Assembly: GCA_902782145.1 (NCBI GenBank) | Contig: CACZLZ010000002.1 | Location: 1 to 64,000 of the forward strand | Reading direction: 5' to 3' | DNA length: 64,000 nucleotides | From: an uncultured Aeromonadales bacterium | GTDB lineage: Bacteria; Pseudomonadota; Gammaproteobacteria; Enterobacterales; Succinivibrionaceae | In this document: positions 36,492 through 44,886 of the stretch, in pieces | Position numbering within the stretch: the stretch's first letter is position 1 | Layout: each line of letters starts with the position of its first letter | Translations under genes and position numbers: made by a program | The notes under the pieces: generated by a model | Databases searched by the model: none | Told to the model about the DNA's origin: nothing | Seen by the model: only the letters and a program-made list of their open reading frames with translations

Positions 36492-37235
36492 ATGAGCACA
36501 AAAAATCTGCTGCTGTCAAAACGGATGGCTGAGCGGTTCCGGGGATTCTATCCGGTGGTGGTTGATCTGGAGACGGCGGGGTTCAACAGCCAGGAGAACG
36601 CCCTCCTGGAAGTGGGTGCCTGCCTCCTCCGCCTGGACGAAGACGGGATCCTGCACCCCGGTGAGGTGCTGGACTACCATATCCGGCCCTTCGAGGGAGC
36701 GGTGATCAATGAGAAGTCCTGCCGGTTCATCAATGTGGATCCCTATGATCCCGCCCGGCAGGCCGAAGCGGAGGCCCCGGCCCTCAGGGACTTCTTCAAA
36801 AGGGTGACCTCGGAGATGAAGCTCGCCCACTGCCGCCGGGCAGTAATGGTGGCCCACAACGCCGCCTTTGATCAGGGCTTCCTGAATGCTGCTGTGGAGC
36901 GGAACCATCTCAGGAACCGCTGTCCCTTCCATCCCTTCTCCACCTTTGACACCTCCGCCCTGTCCGGGATCTTCCTGGGTCACACGGTGCTGGCCAACGC
37001 CTGCGCCCTGGCGGGGATCGAATATGACAATGCCCAGGCCCACGGGGCCCGGTATGACGCCGAAGTCACCGCCAAGCTCTTCTGCGCCATTGCCAACGGC
37101 TACCGCAGCCTGCTTCTGGGGGAGGACTCCTTCCCGCCGATCCCCCTGCCCGCCTCCGAGGCTCCCGGTGAGGAGCAGGACGCCGGCAGTCCGGCGGAGG
37201 ACTCCGCTGACAGCCAGGACAGCACCGCCCGGTAA
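36492..37235 (+). CDS. rnt: Ribonuclease T
   Basis: 3'-5' exoribonuclease of the DEDDh group that trims tRNA and other stable RNA ends. ATG 36492 follows GGTGAG. The motif GFYPVVVDLETAGFN carries the first DxE pair, MVAHNAAFDQGFL the second Asp, and QAHGARYDAEVTAKLF the His and last Asp. HPFSTFDTSALSG is also typical. 247 residues versus 215 in E. coli: the excess is an acidic, disordered-looking tail after residue 215 (EAPGEEQDAGSPAEDS). Confidence 0.95.
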   Translation: MSTKNLLLSKRMAERFRGFYPVVVDLETAGFNSQENALLEVGACLLRLDEDGILHPGEVLDYHIRPFEGAVINEKSCRFINVDPYDPARQAEAEAPALRDFFKRVTSEMKLAHCRRAVMVAHNAAFDQGFLNAAVERNHLRNRCPFHPFSTFDTSALSGIFLGHTVLANACALAGIEYDNAQAHGARYDAEVTAKLFCAIANGYRSLLLGEDSFPPIPLPASEAPGEEQDAGSPAEDSADSQDSTAR

Positions 37236-37410
37236 CCACCCTCAGGCGCTGCCCGGATCTGGCCTTCATCCGGATCCTGCCGCCCCGCGGCAAGTCCACC
37301 CAAACCCGCCGAAAGCCGCCGGACAGCATCTGGGCGCCCCTTCTGTTTCCCACGGGGATTTTCCGGGCACCCGGCGCTCCCCGGTCCCGGAATCATTTCA
37401 GGAACAGAAC

Positions 37411-38292
37411 ATGATCTCCTTCAGAACCCCCGGTCTCCTCCTGGCCGCCGCCCTTCTCTGTGCCCTCACCCCCGCAGCTGTGGCTGGGGATAGCAGCAGC
37501 CCGGAAAGTCCCCGGACAGTGCTGCTGGATCCCGGTCACGACTACAAGTCCACGGGGGCCTACTCCAGCAGCAACGTCCCGGAATACCGGTTCAACCTGA
37601 GGATCGCTGATGAACTGAAAGCCAAGCTAGAAAGCCGGGGCTACCGGGTTATGGTCACCCACGGCGCAGACGAACTGAGTTCCCTGGCAGATCGGACCAG
37701 GTTTACCAACTATGATATCTTTGTGTCCCTGCACCACGATTCCATTGATGAGGAATACTGCCTCCACGGCATAAAGCCCTGCACCACCTACAGCGCCTAC
37801 GGCTATTCCCTGTGGGTTTCACCGGAAAACCCCCAGTACAGCAAGTCCTACCGTCTGGCCGATCTCATCGGCACCCGGCTGACCGAGGATCATTTCATCC
37901 ACAGCGTACACCATGTGATGGTCACCCGCCGGGAGGTGCTGGACCGGGCAAAGGGCATTTTCTCCTTTCCCCACTGTTATGTGCTGCGCCACAACAAGAA
38001 GCCCGCCATTCTCATCGAAGTGGCGGTGATCACCAATCCCCTGGACGAGCAGAATGCTGAGAGTGCCGATTTCAGGAGCAGGTTTCTGGAAAATGTGGCC
38101 GGGGGAATAGACGACTACTTCCAGGACACTTCAGGGGCCGTCCCGCCCCCTCCGCAGCCGGAGTCGGCAAACAACAGAACCGGAGCACGGTCCGGAAAGA
38201 TCCAGGCCCGCAGCCGGGGCACCGCCTCCGGGAGGACGGCAGCTAGGGGGAAAAAGGGAAGCCGGCAGCACCGGAACGGAAAACGCGGCTGA
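37411..38292 (+). CDS. N-acetylmuramoyl-L-alanine amidase (Amidase_3)
   Basis: Cleaves the amide bond between muramic acid and the stem peptide in the periplasm, usually for daughter-cell separation. 293 residues from ATG 37411 with AGGA upstream; the longer open frame to 36886 is a shadow of rnt. A signal peptide spans about residues 1-24 (LLLAAALLCALTPAAVAG). Zinc and catalytic residues are present: VLLDPGHDYKSTG, Glu in VPEYRFNL, His in VSLHHDSID, and Glu in AILIEVAVITNP. The C-terminus is a basic Arg/Lys/Gly-rich tail (about 250-293) without a LysM or SPOR domain. Confidence 0.9.
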   Translation: MISFRTPGLLLAAALLCALTPAAVAGDSSSPESPRTVLLDPGHDYKSTGAYSSSNVPEYRFNLRIADELKAKLESRGYRVMVTHGADELSSLADRTRFTNYDIFVSLHHDSIDEEYCLHGIKPCTTYSAYGYSLWVSPENPQYSKSYRLADLIGTRLTEDHFIHSVHHVMVTRREVLDRAKGIFSFPHCYVLRHNKKPAILIEVAVITNPLDEQNAESADFRSRFLENVAGGIDDYFQDTSGAVPPPPQPESANNRTGARSGKIQARSRGTASGRTAARGKKGSRQHRNGKRG

Positions 38293-38460
38293 TCCCATGA
38301 GTCCGGAGAGGGGCCAGGCCAGCCAGAGACCAGCCAGTGCAGACGCCAGGAGCTTACCCTGGAACAGCAAGATCAACGGCACACAGATCCTCACAGGAAC
38401 CGGCACTCTCCCCGGAGCGGGGGATGGTGACAGAAGGCCTTGGCAGATGACGCCGTCGAA

Positions 38461-38590
38461 GAAATTGTGCCATCAGTGAGGCCACAATCTCACCACCGCC
38501 CGTCCCCAAAAGATTGTGCCATCAGTGAGACCACAATCTCCGCCGCCCTCCCTTCCCCAAAGGATTGTGCCATCAGTGAGACCACAATCC
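38461..38590. repeat. Three 29-bp hairpin repeats, period 50-51 bp
   Basis: Three direct repeats share TTGTGCCATCAGTGAG, an A or G, and CCACAATC. Each folds: copy 1 (38461-38490) ATTGTG/CACAAT, copy 2 (38511-38539) AGATTGTG/CACAATCT, copy 3 (38562-38590) GGATTGTG/CACAATCC. The A-T pair of copy 2 is a G-C pair in copy 3 on both arms, a compensatory change. Spacers are only 21-22 bases and resemble each other (both end CCCCAAA), so this is not a CRISPR array. It lies about 240 bases upstream of sodB. Confidence 0.85.
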
Positions 38591-38681
38591 CGCGGCCTCA
38601 GGATCTCCCGGCTTTCCCGGATCAGCAAAGCACGGATCGCAAAATTGCAGACTGCTCCCGGTTTGTATCCGCCCAGGGACT

Positions 38682-38687
38682 TATAAT
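38682..38687 (+). promoter_or_regulatory. Candidate -10 element for sodB
   Basis: TATAAT, 145 bases upstream of sodB, downstream of the hairpin repeats. The -35 region is weak (TTTGTA with a short spacer). No Fur box was recognised. Confidence 0.35.
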
Positions 38688-38831
38688 GACAGTGTTTTCC
38701 GCCGGGCTGTGCCGGGAAGTTCCTGGGACTCCGCCCCTTAAGCAGAGGCGCCCCGGCGGCAACATTCCTCCCTTTGGGAAAATCCGTCCCGGCTGTGAAG
38801 CCGCAGCCGCCAACAGCAACAGGAGTTAATC

Positions 38832-39443
38832 ATGTTTGAACTGCCGCCCCTCCCCTATGAGAAAACCGCTCTGGCTCCCTTCCTTTCAGAAGAGACCCTG
38901 ACCTTTCACCATGACAAGCATTTCAACGCCTATGTCACCACCCTGAACAGCCTCATCAAAGACACTCCCTACGCAGAACTGTCTCTGGAGGAGATCATCC
39001 GCAAGGCTGCCGCCGAAGACAACAAGCCGATCTTCAACAATGCCGGCCAGGTGTTCAACCACGATTTCTACTTCAAATGTCTGGGACCAGCACACAAGGA
39101 AGGTGAGGGAGACGCATGCCCCCTGGACGGCTGTGCACTGAAAAAAATGGTGGGTGAGACCTTCGGCGGGCGGGAGAAATTCTGGGAAAGCCTGGTGAAG
39201 GCCGCCACTGGCAATTTCGGCTCCGGCTGGACATGGCTGGTGCAGGAAAACGGCAAACTGGAGATCCTGAACTACTCCAATGCTGACAGTCCGGTGAGGG
39301 ACCGCCCCTCCGCCACGCCCCTGCTGTGCATTGACGTCTGGGAGCATGCCTACTACATTGACTACCGCAATGACCGGAAGAAGTATGTGGAGCAGATGCT
39401 GCAGCACGTCAACTGGGTGCAGGTAGCCTCCAGGGTGTCCTGA
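38832..39443 (+). CDS. sodB: Iron superoxide dismutase
   Basis: Converts superoxide to oxygen and hydrogen peroxide in the cytosol. 203 residues with an AGGAGTTAATC leader just before the ATG. Metal ligands are visible: His in FHHDKHFNAYV, His in QVFNHDFYF, and Asp and His in DVWEHAYYIDYRN. AGQVFN and the FGSGWTWLV block favour the iron form. A short Cys-containing insertion (GEGDACPLDGCAL) at about residues 91-103 is unusual for SodB. The M20 gene follows after three bases. Confidence 0.95.
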   Translation: MFELPPLPYEKTALAPFLSEETLTFHHDKHFNAYVTTLNSLIKDTPYAELSLEEIIRKAAAEDNKPIFNNAGQVFNHDFYFKCLGPAHKEGEGDACPLDGCALKKMVGETFGGREKFWESLVKAATGNFGSGWTWLVQENGKLEILNYSNADSPVRDRPSATPLLCIDVWEHAYYIDYRNDRKKYVEQMLQHVNWVQVASRVS

Positions 39444-39446
39444 CAG

Positions 39447-40751
39447 TTGGCTGGCACCAGAAACGAGGCGGCGGCGCTGATCCGCCTCAGAAGGGATCTG
39501 CACCGCCATCCGGAAGCCGCATGGCAGGAATACCGGACCACCGCCCTGGTGGAAAGGATCCTCAGGGATGCGGGGCTTGCGATCCTGCGCCTTGGGGATC
39601 TCCTGCCGGATCCCGGGAAGGACGCCCCGGGATGCCAGGAATACGCCGCCCAGGCGAAGGACAGGGCCCTGGCTGAGGACGCTCCGCCGGAGATCATCCG
39701 TAAGCTCCGGCTGTCCGGTCTGCTGGCCGTCCTGGACACCGGACGTCCCGGTCCCCGCCGGGGACTGAGATGCGATCTGGACGCCGTGCCGGTTCAGGAG
39801 GCAGAGGACGCTGGTCACCGGCCTTTCAGGGAAGGCTTTGCCTCAGCGCATCCGGGGATCAGCCACGCCTGCGGCCATGACGGACACACCGCCCTGGCCG
39901 TCCACACTGCCCTGAGGCTTGCCGCCAGAAGGTACAGCCTCCGAGGCTCCTGGGTGTTCATCTTCCAGCCCGCCGAGGAGGGTTGCCGCGGTGCCTGGGC
40001 GCTGCGGAGCCTGCCCCAGATCAGGGAGCTTGACGAGCTGTACGGCTTTCACCTGGGGATCTGCGCCCGGGACGGGGAAATCGTCTCCGACCCTGATCAC
40101 TTCCTTGTCTCAACCAAATTTGACGTCACCATCCGGGGACTCAGCGCCCATGCCGGGATCGAGCCGGAAAAGGGGATCAACGCCCTCAGGTGCGCCTGTG
40201 AGTCCGCCCTCAGGCTTTTTGAACTGGGATCCCTCCGCCCCTCAGCACGGTTCAACATCGGCATGTTCAGCAGCCCCAATCCCCGGAACGCCGTGGCCGA
40301 TCATGTCACCTTCCAGTGCGAGTGCCGGGATCTCACCGAAAAAGGCAATGATGAGATCCTTGAGCGGGCCCGGGAAATACTCCGGGAAACCTGCTCCCGC
40401 CACGGCTGCGGTCTGGACACGGTGATCACCGGACGGGCGGCATCCATCACCAACAGCCCCACTCTTGCCGCCGCCGTGGCCAGGGCCGGCGCCGCTGCAG
40501 GACTTAAGGAAGGAGCCTACCGCCATTTCAATGCCTGCGAGGACTGCGGACATCTCATCCGCGCTGTCCAGGATGCAGGCGGTGAGGGAGCCTATTTTGT
40601 CATCGGCAACTCAATCGCCGCCGGGCACCACAGCAGCCGCTTCGATCTCAGTGAGGAAAGCCTGCCCAGGGCCCTGGATCTGCTGACCTGTCTTCTCACG
40701 GCGGACAGCAACAGTGAAGCACCGGATCAGCCTCCTCAGATCAGGGGGTAA
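39447..40751 (+). CDS. M20 family amidohydrolase (AbgA-like)
   Basis: Zinc-dependent amidohydrolase of the type that releases amino acids from N-acyl or p-aminobenzoyl conjugates. 434 residues, near AbgA length. It begins at TTG three bases after the sodB stop, so it probably relies on translational coupling; the start is the least certain point. Motifs: DLHRHPEAAWQEYRT, HACGHDGHTALAVH (metal site), FQPAEEGCRGAW (catalytic Glu pair), and SAHAGIEPEKGINAL. A Pro/Asp insert LPDPGKDAPGCQEY near residue 55 is also seen in AbgA-like enzymes. The physiological substrate is unknown. Confidence 0.88.
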   Translation: MAGTRNEAAALIRLRRDLHRHPEAAWQEYRTTALVERILRDAGLAILRLGDLLPDPGKDAPGCQEYAAQAKDRALAEDAPPEIIRKLRLSGLLAVLDTGRPGPRRGLRCDLDAVPVQEAEDAGHRPFREGFASAHPGISHACGHDGHTALAVHTALRLAARRYSLRGSWVFIFQPAEEGCRGAWALRSLPQIRELDELYGFHLGICARDGEIVSDPDHFLVSTKFDVTIRGLSAHAGIEPEKGINALRCACESALRLFELGSLRPSARFNIGMFSSPNPRNAVADHVTFQCECRDLTEKGNDEILERAREILRETCSRHGCGLDTVITGRAASITNSPTLAAAVARAGAAAGLKEGAYRHFNACEDCGHLIRAVQDAGGEGAYFVIGNSIAAGHHSSRFDLSEESLPRALDLLTCLLTADSNSEAPDQPPQIRG

Positions 40752-40914
40752 GCTGCCGCCTCCGTAAGCCAGCCGGATCCCTGGTAGTCTTCAGGACGCC
40801 GGTCTCCTGAAGGCTGTCACCCGCATGGGGTACTGCTCACCAGCGTACTTCCTGCCGAGGACATGACAGTCCCCCTCAGGAGACGATAAACCTAAAGACA
40901 CACCAACGAAGATC

Positions 40915-41904
40915 ATGAAGCCAAGCAGCACCCCCGGATCATCTCCGGCAGACAGCAGCCGAAAAGCACCCAACCCGACAGGTGCTCAAAACAATCCAAA
41001 GCCACAGGACGTTGCCGTCCTGCCCGGGGAAGTTCCTGAGAGTATCCTCAATTCAGATGCCGCCGATCATGAGACTCCCCGAAGACGCTTCCGGAAAGCC
41101 CTGGAGCAGGTGATCCAGGATCCAGGCGGACTGCTGATCTTTCTCCACGGCTTTCTGGGCTGCGGAGCCGAATGGCATGACGCCCTGTCACTGCTCAAAG
41201 ATCAGGTGCGCTGCGCCCTGGCTGCCCCGGATCTGCCCGGTCACGGAGCGTGTTCCCTTCCGGTGACCCGGGATTTTCACCTGGAGGATGCAGTACCCGA
41301 GATGTCCTCCTGCAACGGATGCGTGATCTGGGGCTATTCCCTGGGAGGCCGCATCGCCATGATGACGGCAGCCAGAATGCTGGCTCAGGCTGACAGCCAG
41401 GGGGAGCCCTGCCAGATCCGGGGGCTGGTCATCGAAAGCTCCCATCCAGGACTCACTGACAGCAAGGCAAGGCAGCAGCGGCTTGAAAACGACAGCAACT
41501 GGGCCAGGAAGTTTGAGGAAGAGCAGCCTGAGGAGGTGCTCAGACAGTGGTATATGCAACCCGTGTTCAGTTCCCTGACCACTGAACAGAAGGCACTCCT
41601 TGCTGCGGAAAAAATGTTCACTGACGGCCGGCGCACCGGGGCCGCACTTAGGGCATTCAGCCTGGGATCCCAGGAAGATCTGACTCCGGTTCTCCAGCGC
41701 CTGCCGTCCCTGTACCTTTACGGCACGGGAGACACCCGCTTTGCCACGGTGGCCCGGGATGTGGGCAGGAAAGCACCAGGTGCCTGGATCCTGCCCGTGG
41801 CCGGGGGAGATCACAATCTCCACCGTTTCCATCTGCGGCAGATCCTGGAGGATGCGGGACTGCCTCTCGCCACCAAGCTGTCCGCAAAGGAGCTTGAAAT
41901 GTAG
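40915..41904 (+). CDS. menH: SHCHC synthase (alpha/beta hydrolase)
   Basis: Eliminates pyruvate from SEPHCHC to give SHCHC in menaquinone synthesis. 329 residues, longer than E. coli MenH (252), because of a polar N-terminal extension of about 65 residues. The alpha/beta-hydrolase core shows LLIFLHGFLGCGAEW, nucleophile Ser in WGYSLGGRIAMM, the MenH-typical LVIESSHPGL and the catalytic His in GGDHNLHRFH. It lies on the same strand as menBCE, menF and menD but 6.5 kb upstream of them, separated by accessory DNA. Confidence 0.88.
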   Translation: MKPSSTPGSSPADSSRKAPNPTGAQNNPKPQDVAVLPGEVPESILNSDAADHETPRRRFRKALEQVIQDPGGLLIFLHGFLGCGAEWHDALSLLKDQVRCALAAPDLPGHGACSLPVTRDFHLEDAVPEMSSCNGCVIWGYSLGGRIAMMTAARMLAQADSQGEPCQIRGLVIESSHPGLTDSKARQQRLENDSNWARKFEEEQPEEVLRQWYMQPVFSSLTTEQKALLAAEKMFTDGRRTGAALRAFSLGSQEDLTPVLQRLPSLYLYGTGDTRFATVARDVGRKAPGAWILPVAGGDHNLHRFHLRQILEDAGLPLATKLSAKELEM

Positions 41905-41939
41905 CGCCTTGCACAACTTTCTACAGGATTCAAATTTAT

Positions 41940-42972
41940 AACCAAGAACGTTATGATGACAGAGATGTTATTGATCCGACAAATTTACTTGATTCATATG
42001 ATCGAATGTTTGACTTTGGTCAGAAGCACTTAAACGATCTGTTTGTTCTTGATGGAATCCAAAGTGTAAGTGCAAGAGATGCTATCCTTCGCGAGATTAT
42101 AACCAACAGTTTGGCTCACAGAGATTTAGTAGTGGCTTTGTCGCCAAAATGATAATTGAGAAAGAGAGGATACTCATTGAAAATGGCAACAAGGCTCACG
42201 GAATCGGAATTCTAGACATCAAAAATTTCACACCCTTCGCAAAAAATCCTCCTATTTCCGAGAAATTGGCCTTGCTGATGAACTTGGTAGCGGCATGCGT
42301 AATAGTTTGAAGTACTCAATTCTATACAGCGGCAAAGCACCAGAATTTACAGAAGGAGACATTTTCAGAATCGTAATTCCTCTGACTACAGGCGCACTGA
42401 CTAAAGTTGGTCCATTAACAGCATCATCATGTGTAAATCAAAATGATTAAAAAAATATCAGATCTCCTGATGCGGTAGGTGATATCAATACTGAGGCAGG
42501 TGGTGAAGTCAGCACCGGAGCAGGTGGTGAAATCAGCACGGGAGCAGGTGGTGAAATCAGCACGGGAGCAGGTGGTGAAGTCAGTGCCGGAGCAGGTGGT
42601 GAAGTCAGCGCCGGAGCAGGTGGTGAAGTCAGCGCCGGAGCAGGTGGTGAAGTCAGCGCCGGAGCAGGTGGTGAAGTCAGCGCAGGACCAGGTGGTGAAG
42701 TCAGTGCAGGACCAGGTGGTGAAGTCAGTGCCGGAGCAGGTGGTGAAGTCAGCAACATTTCAAATGTGAAACTTAATCCGGATCGACTGAGAGCACTGCT
42801 GCAGCACTGCCTTGAAGCAAGAACCCGGGCTGAAATGCGGGAATTCTGCGGGATAAGATCACAGGACTATTTCCGGCGGAACATACTGCTCCCTCTTCTG
42901 GAAAGCGGACTGCTGAAACGCACGGTACCTGACAAGCCCATCAGCCGGATTCAAAAATACATCAGAGCATAA
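41940..42972 (+). pseudogene. Decayed RecG-like ATP-binding regulator (AlbA_2/HATPase_c_4 type)
   Basis: C-terminal half of a protein of the AlbA_2 plus HATPase_c_4 type. Fragments in shifting frames read DAILREIITNSLAHRD, SSGFVAKMIIEKERILIENGNKAHG, NFTPFAKNPP, LADELGSGMRNSLKYS and EGDIFRIVIPL, all in the order usual for the family. TAA interrupts the frame near 42450. The same frame then runs through a 24-bp tandem repeat into a winged-helix tail (42766-42972) ending LKRTVPDKPISRIQKY. The N-terminal DNA-binding domain is missing. At least two frame changes and one stop make it non-functional as one polypeptide. The last 68 codons could be expressed from a GTG at 42766. Confidence 0.8.
42496..42753 (+). 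repeat. 24-bp tandem repeat, ten full copies plus a partial
   Basis: Units of GCAGGTGGTGAAGTCAGC followed by a variable RCCGGA start at 42496, 42520, 42544, 42568, 42592, 42616, 42640, 42664, 42688 and 42712, with a partial unit at 42736. In the frame of the flanking domains each unit encodes AGGEVSAG-like octapeptides; another open frame encodes QVVKSAPE octapeptides. All frames are open. The unit length is a multiple of three and the variants are mostly silent or conservative. Confidence 0.95.
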
Positions 42973-43327
42973 AAAATGCGCCCGACGATCTCAGCCTCAC
43001 GCCCTGCTCACAATCCTGCCTGAAAACACCGAAAGGCAGACTTCGGCCGGATCTGCCGGCTGTGTCTGCCGGACTTTGCGGGATAATTCACCGCTGTGAA
43101 ATTTCAGTCAGTCCGGCACACTGATCATTCCTGCCATGTGACTGACACGGAAAACCGCAAGGATCTCCCAGATCTCCGCCGTCTGAGAGATGAAAACAGG
43201 CTGAAACAGCAGATGAACCCCATTGCGGGAGGAGCCTGACACTTCAGACAGATCCCTCAGGCACAGTCTTTTCCACAGGCTCTGCACCAGACCACAGAAC
43301 AATCCTGAAAGCCGCTAAGAACTTACC
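42973..43327. other. Intergenic region, no gene seen
   Basis: A 64-codon minus-strand frame at 43108-43302 has no recognisable motif or ribosome-binding site. Nothing else is supported. Confidence 0.4.
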
Positions 43328-44458
43328 ATGAACAGCACCTTGTCCAGCCTTCTCTCCGCCCTGGGGACCCTTCTGCTCCCCCTGGTAACCGGGTATGTCC
43401 TACACCGGCGGGGACTCATGTCCGACCGGCTCACCAATTTCCTCATCAAACTGAACGTGCGCTTGGTCTACGGACTGCTGACACTGCTGAGCTTCTGGGT
43501 TCTGCCCCTGAACCGGGATCTGGTAATCCTGCTGCCCTTTGGCATTCTCTATGTGGCTGTTCCCGGACTGGCCGGAATGCTCCTCACCCGAGGAAAGCTA
43601 CCGGATCCAGCCGAAAGGGGTGCCAGCCTGATGAGTTCCATGCTATCCAACATCGGCACCCTAAGCGGTGTGTGCGCCTTCATCCTCTACGCAGATCCCG
43701 GCTTCGCCTACTGCCAGATCATAGCCGCCTACCAGAACATCCTGCTGATGCTGGTGTGCTTTCCCCTGGCGGCGCACTATCAGGATCTGAAACAGAAGGA
43801 AGATCTGCCGGAAGATCCCGACGGAATGAGAAGCGACCTGGAAGAGAAAGTCAGCGCAAGATCCCGATCTGTGGCGGATAAAGCCGGTGAGCACGTCTCC
43901 GGAAGCGGCGGGACGGCCGGAACTGACGGCAGGAGTCTCACTCAGGGTGCGGCAAAGGCCCCTGCTCCGGAACACCGCAGAGCTGAACGCAACAGATCCG
44001 CCTTCCGCTGGAGAAGGCTGTTTGGGTGGAACCAGGTGAGCCTGCTGGGCATTGGGGCCGGACTCCTGCTGAACGCCGCCGGAGTCGGACGGCCGGAGAT
44101 CCTGGGAGACATCTTCCCTGCCCTGGTCCATGCCGGAGCATGGATCGCCCTGCTGCCGGTGGGCTGTCTCATAAGTTTTCGGAAAGCCCGCAGTTACCTG
44201 GGAAAAGTCAGGGAGATCACCCTGCTGCGCTTTGTCCTTATGCCCCTGTTCATCTGGTGTGCTGCCCGCTTCTTCTTCACCGATCCCGTGCTCCTGGACA
44301 CCATGCTCCTGTGCGCTCTGGCACCCACTGCCATCAACGCCGTGCTGACCTCCAGGCTTTACGAGCTGAACACCGATCTGGCAGTCAGCTCCTTTGTGAG
44401 CACCACCGCCCTCTACCTTCTGGTGATCTTTCCCCTGTTTGTGCTGCTGCATGGCTGA
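43328..44458 (+). CDS. AEC family transporter
   Basis: 376 residues, about ten hydrophobic segments in two blocks (residues 1-155 and 230-376), typical of auxin-efflux-carrier-type permeases that move organic acids or malonate/malate. Motif SNIGTLSGVCAFILY corresponds to the conserved Asn-Gly region of the first block, and LCALAPTAINAVLTSRLYELNTDLA that of the second. The central cytosolic loop (about 157-225) is long, charged and low in complexity (EDPDGMRSDLEEKVSARSR). The substrate is unknown. GC-rich, so native although surrounded by accessory DNA. Confidence 0.85.
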   Translation: MNSTLSSLLSALGTLLLPLVTGYVLHRRGLMSDRLTNFLIKLNVRLVYGLLTLLSFWVLPLNRDLVILLPFGILYVAVPGLAGMLLTRGKLPDPAERGASLMSSMLSNIGTLSGVCAFILYADPGFAYCQIIAAYQNILLMLVCFPLAAHYQDLKQKEDLPEDPDGMRSDLEEKVSARSRSVADKAGEHVSGSGGTAGTDGRSLTQGAAKAPAPEHRRAERNRSAFRWRRLFGWNQVSLLGIGAGLLLNAAGVGRPEILGDIFPALVHAGAWIALLPVGCLISFRKARSYLGKVREITLLRFVLMPLFIWCAARFFFTDPVLLDTMLLCALAPTAINAVLTSRLYELNTDLAVSSFVSTTALYLLVIFPLFVLLHG

Positions 44459-44723
44459 GACAGCCCAGAGCCGGAGGTGGTTCCGCAGCAACGCCGGCAG
44501 ATTGCAGGCGGCAATCATACGCCGACGGCTGAGATCAGGATCCGCCCGACCAACACCGGGACACCTGCGGCAGGGATCCGGCAGATCAGAAAAAAGGCGG
44601 GAAATGCAGGACACTCCGATAGCGAGCCGATCTTTTACAAGGACACTTCGAGTTGACAATCGGGCCACATCGGTAGGGGCGGCATAGGTTGGAGCGGATG
44701 CCAGGGTGGGTGGATTACCACCC
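44459..44723. other. Junction region between backbone and AT-rich insert
   Basis: GC-rich up to about 44720 and AT-rich beyond. No gene supported. It ends at the hairpin shared with the IS66 flank. Confidence 0.45.
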
Positions 44724-44741
44724 TCTGAAAAACATTTCAGA
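44724..44741. repeat. Hairpin repeat similar to that at 1410-1433
   Basis: TCTGAAA-AACA-TTTCAGA, followed by CCTTATAC. The IS66-flanking copy has TCTGAAA-ATCA-TTTCAGA and ACCTATAC. The similarity extends about 26 bases and coincides with the point where composition changes and where the small ORF below is cut off. Confidence 0.55.
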
Positions 44742-44743
44742 CC

Positions 44744-44872
44744 TTATACCATACTTTCGTCAAAATGTTGCTTTATCTCTTTTAAAGAAAAATGTACTGG
44801 TGGCGTAACTTCATGAGAATCTCTATTCTTTATCTTGCGATTATTTAAGGAGAGATCAATATTTGATAACAT
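44744..44872 (-). CDS. Truncated 42-codon ORF downstream of the AAA ATPase
   Basis: Starts with ATG at 44872, preceded by GGAG at eight bases, 14 bases after the ATPase stop codon. It encodes 42 polar residues beginning MLSNIDLSLNNRKIKNR and stops at the hairpin repeat. The tight spacing and good ribosome-binding site suggest it is the 5' end of a former second gene of the ATPase operon, cut off by insertion or deletion at 44724-44745. Too short to assign a family. Confidence 0.5.
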   Translation of the reverse strand: MLSNIDLSLNNRKIKNRDSHEVTPPVHFSLKEIKQHFDESMV

Positions 44873-44886
44873 GCTATATTCTCCAC

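Noticed and set aside
38461-38590. CRISPR-like array
   Set aside because: Only three repeats, spacers of 21-22 bases that resemble each other, and no cas genes; treated as a hairpin repeat.
42447-42758. Proline-rich 103-codon minus-strand frame
   Set aside because: Pure reflection of the 24-bp repeat, all frames of which are open.
43108-43302. Possible toxin-like 64-codon ORF
   Set aside because: No family motif, no ribosome-binding site and no antitoxin-like neighbour.
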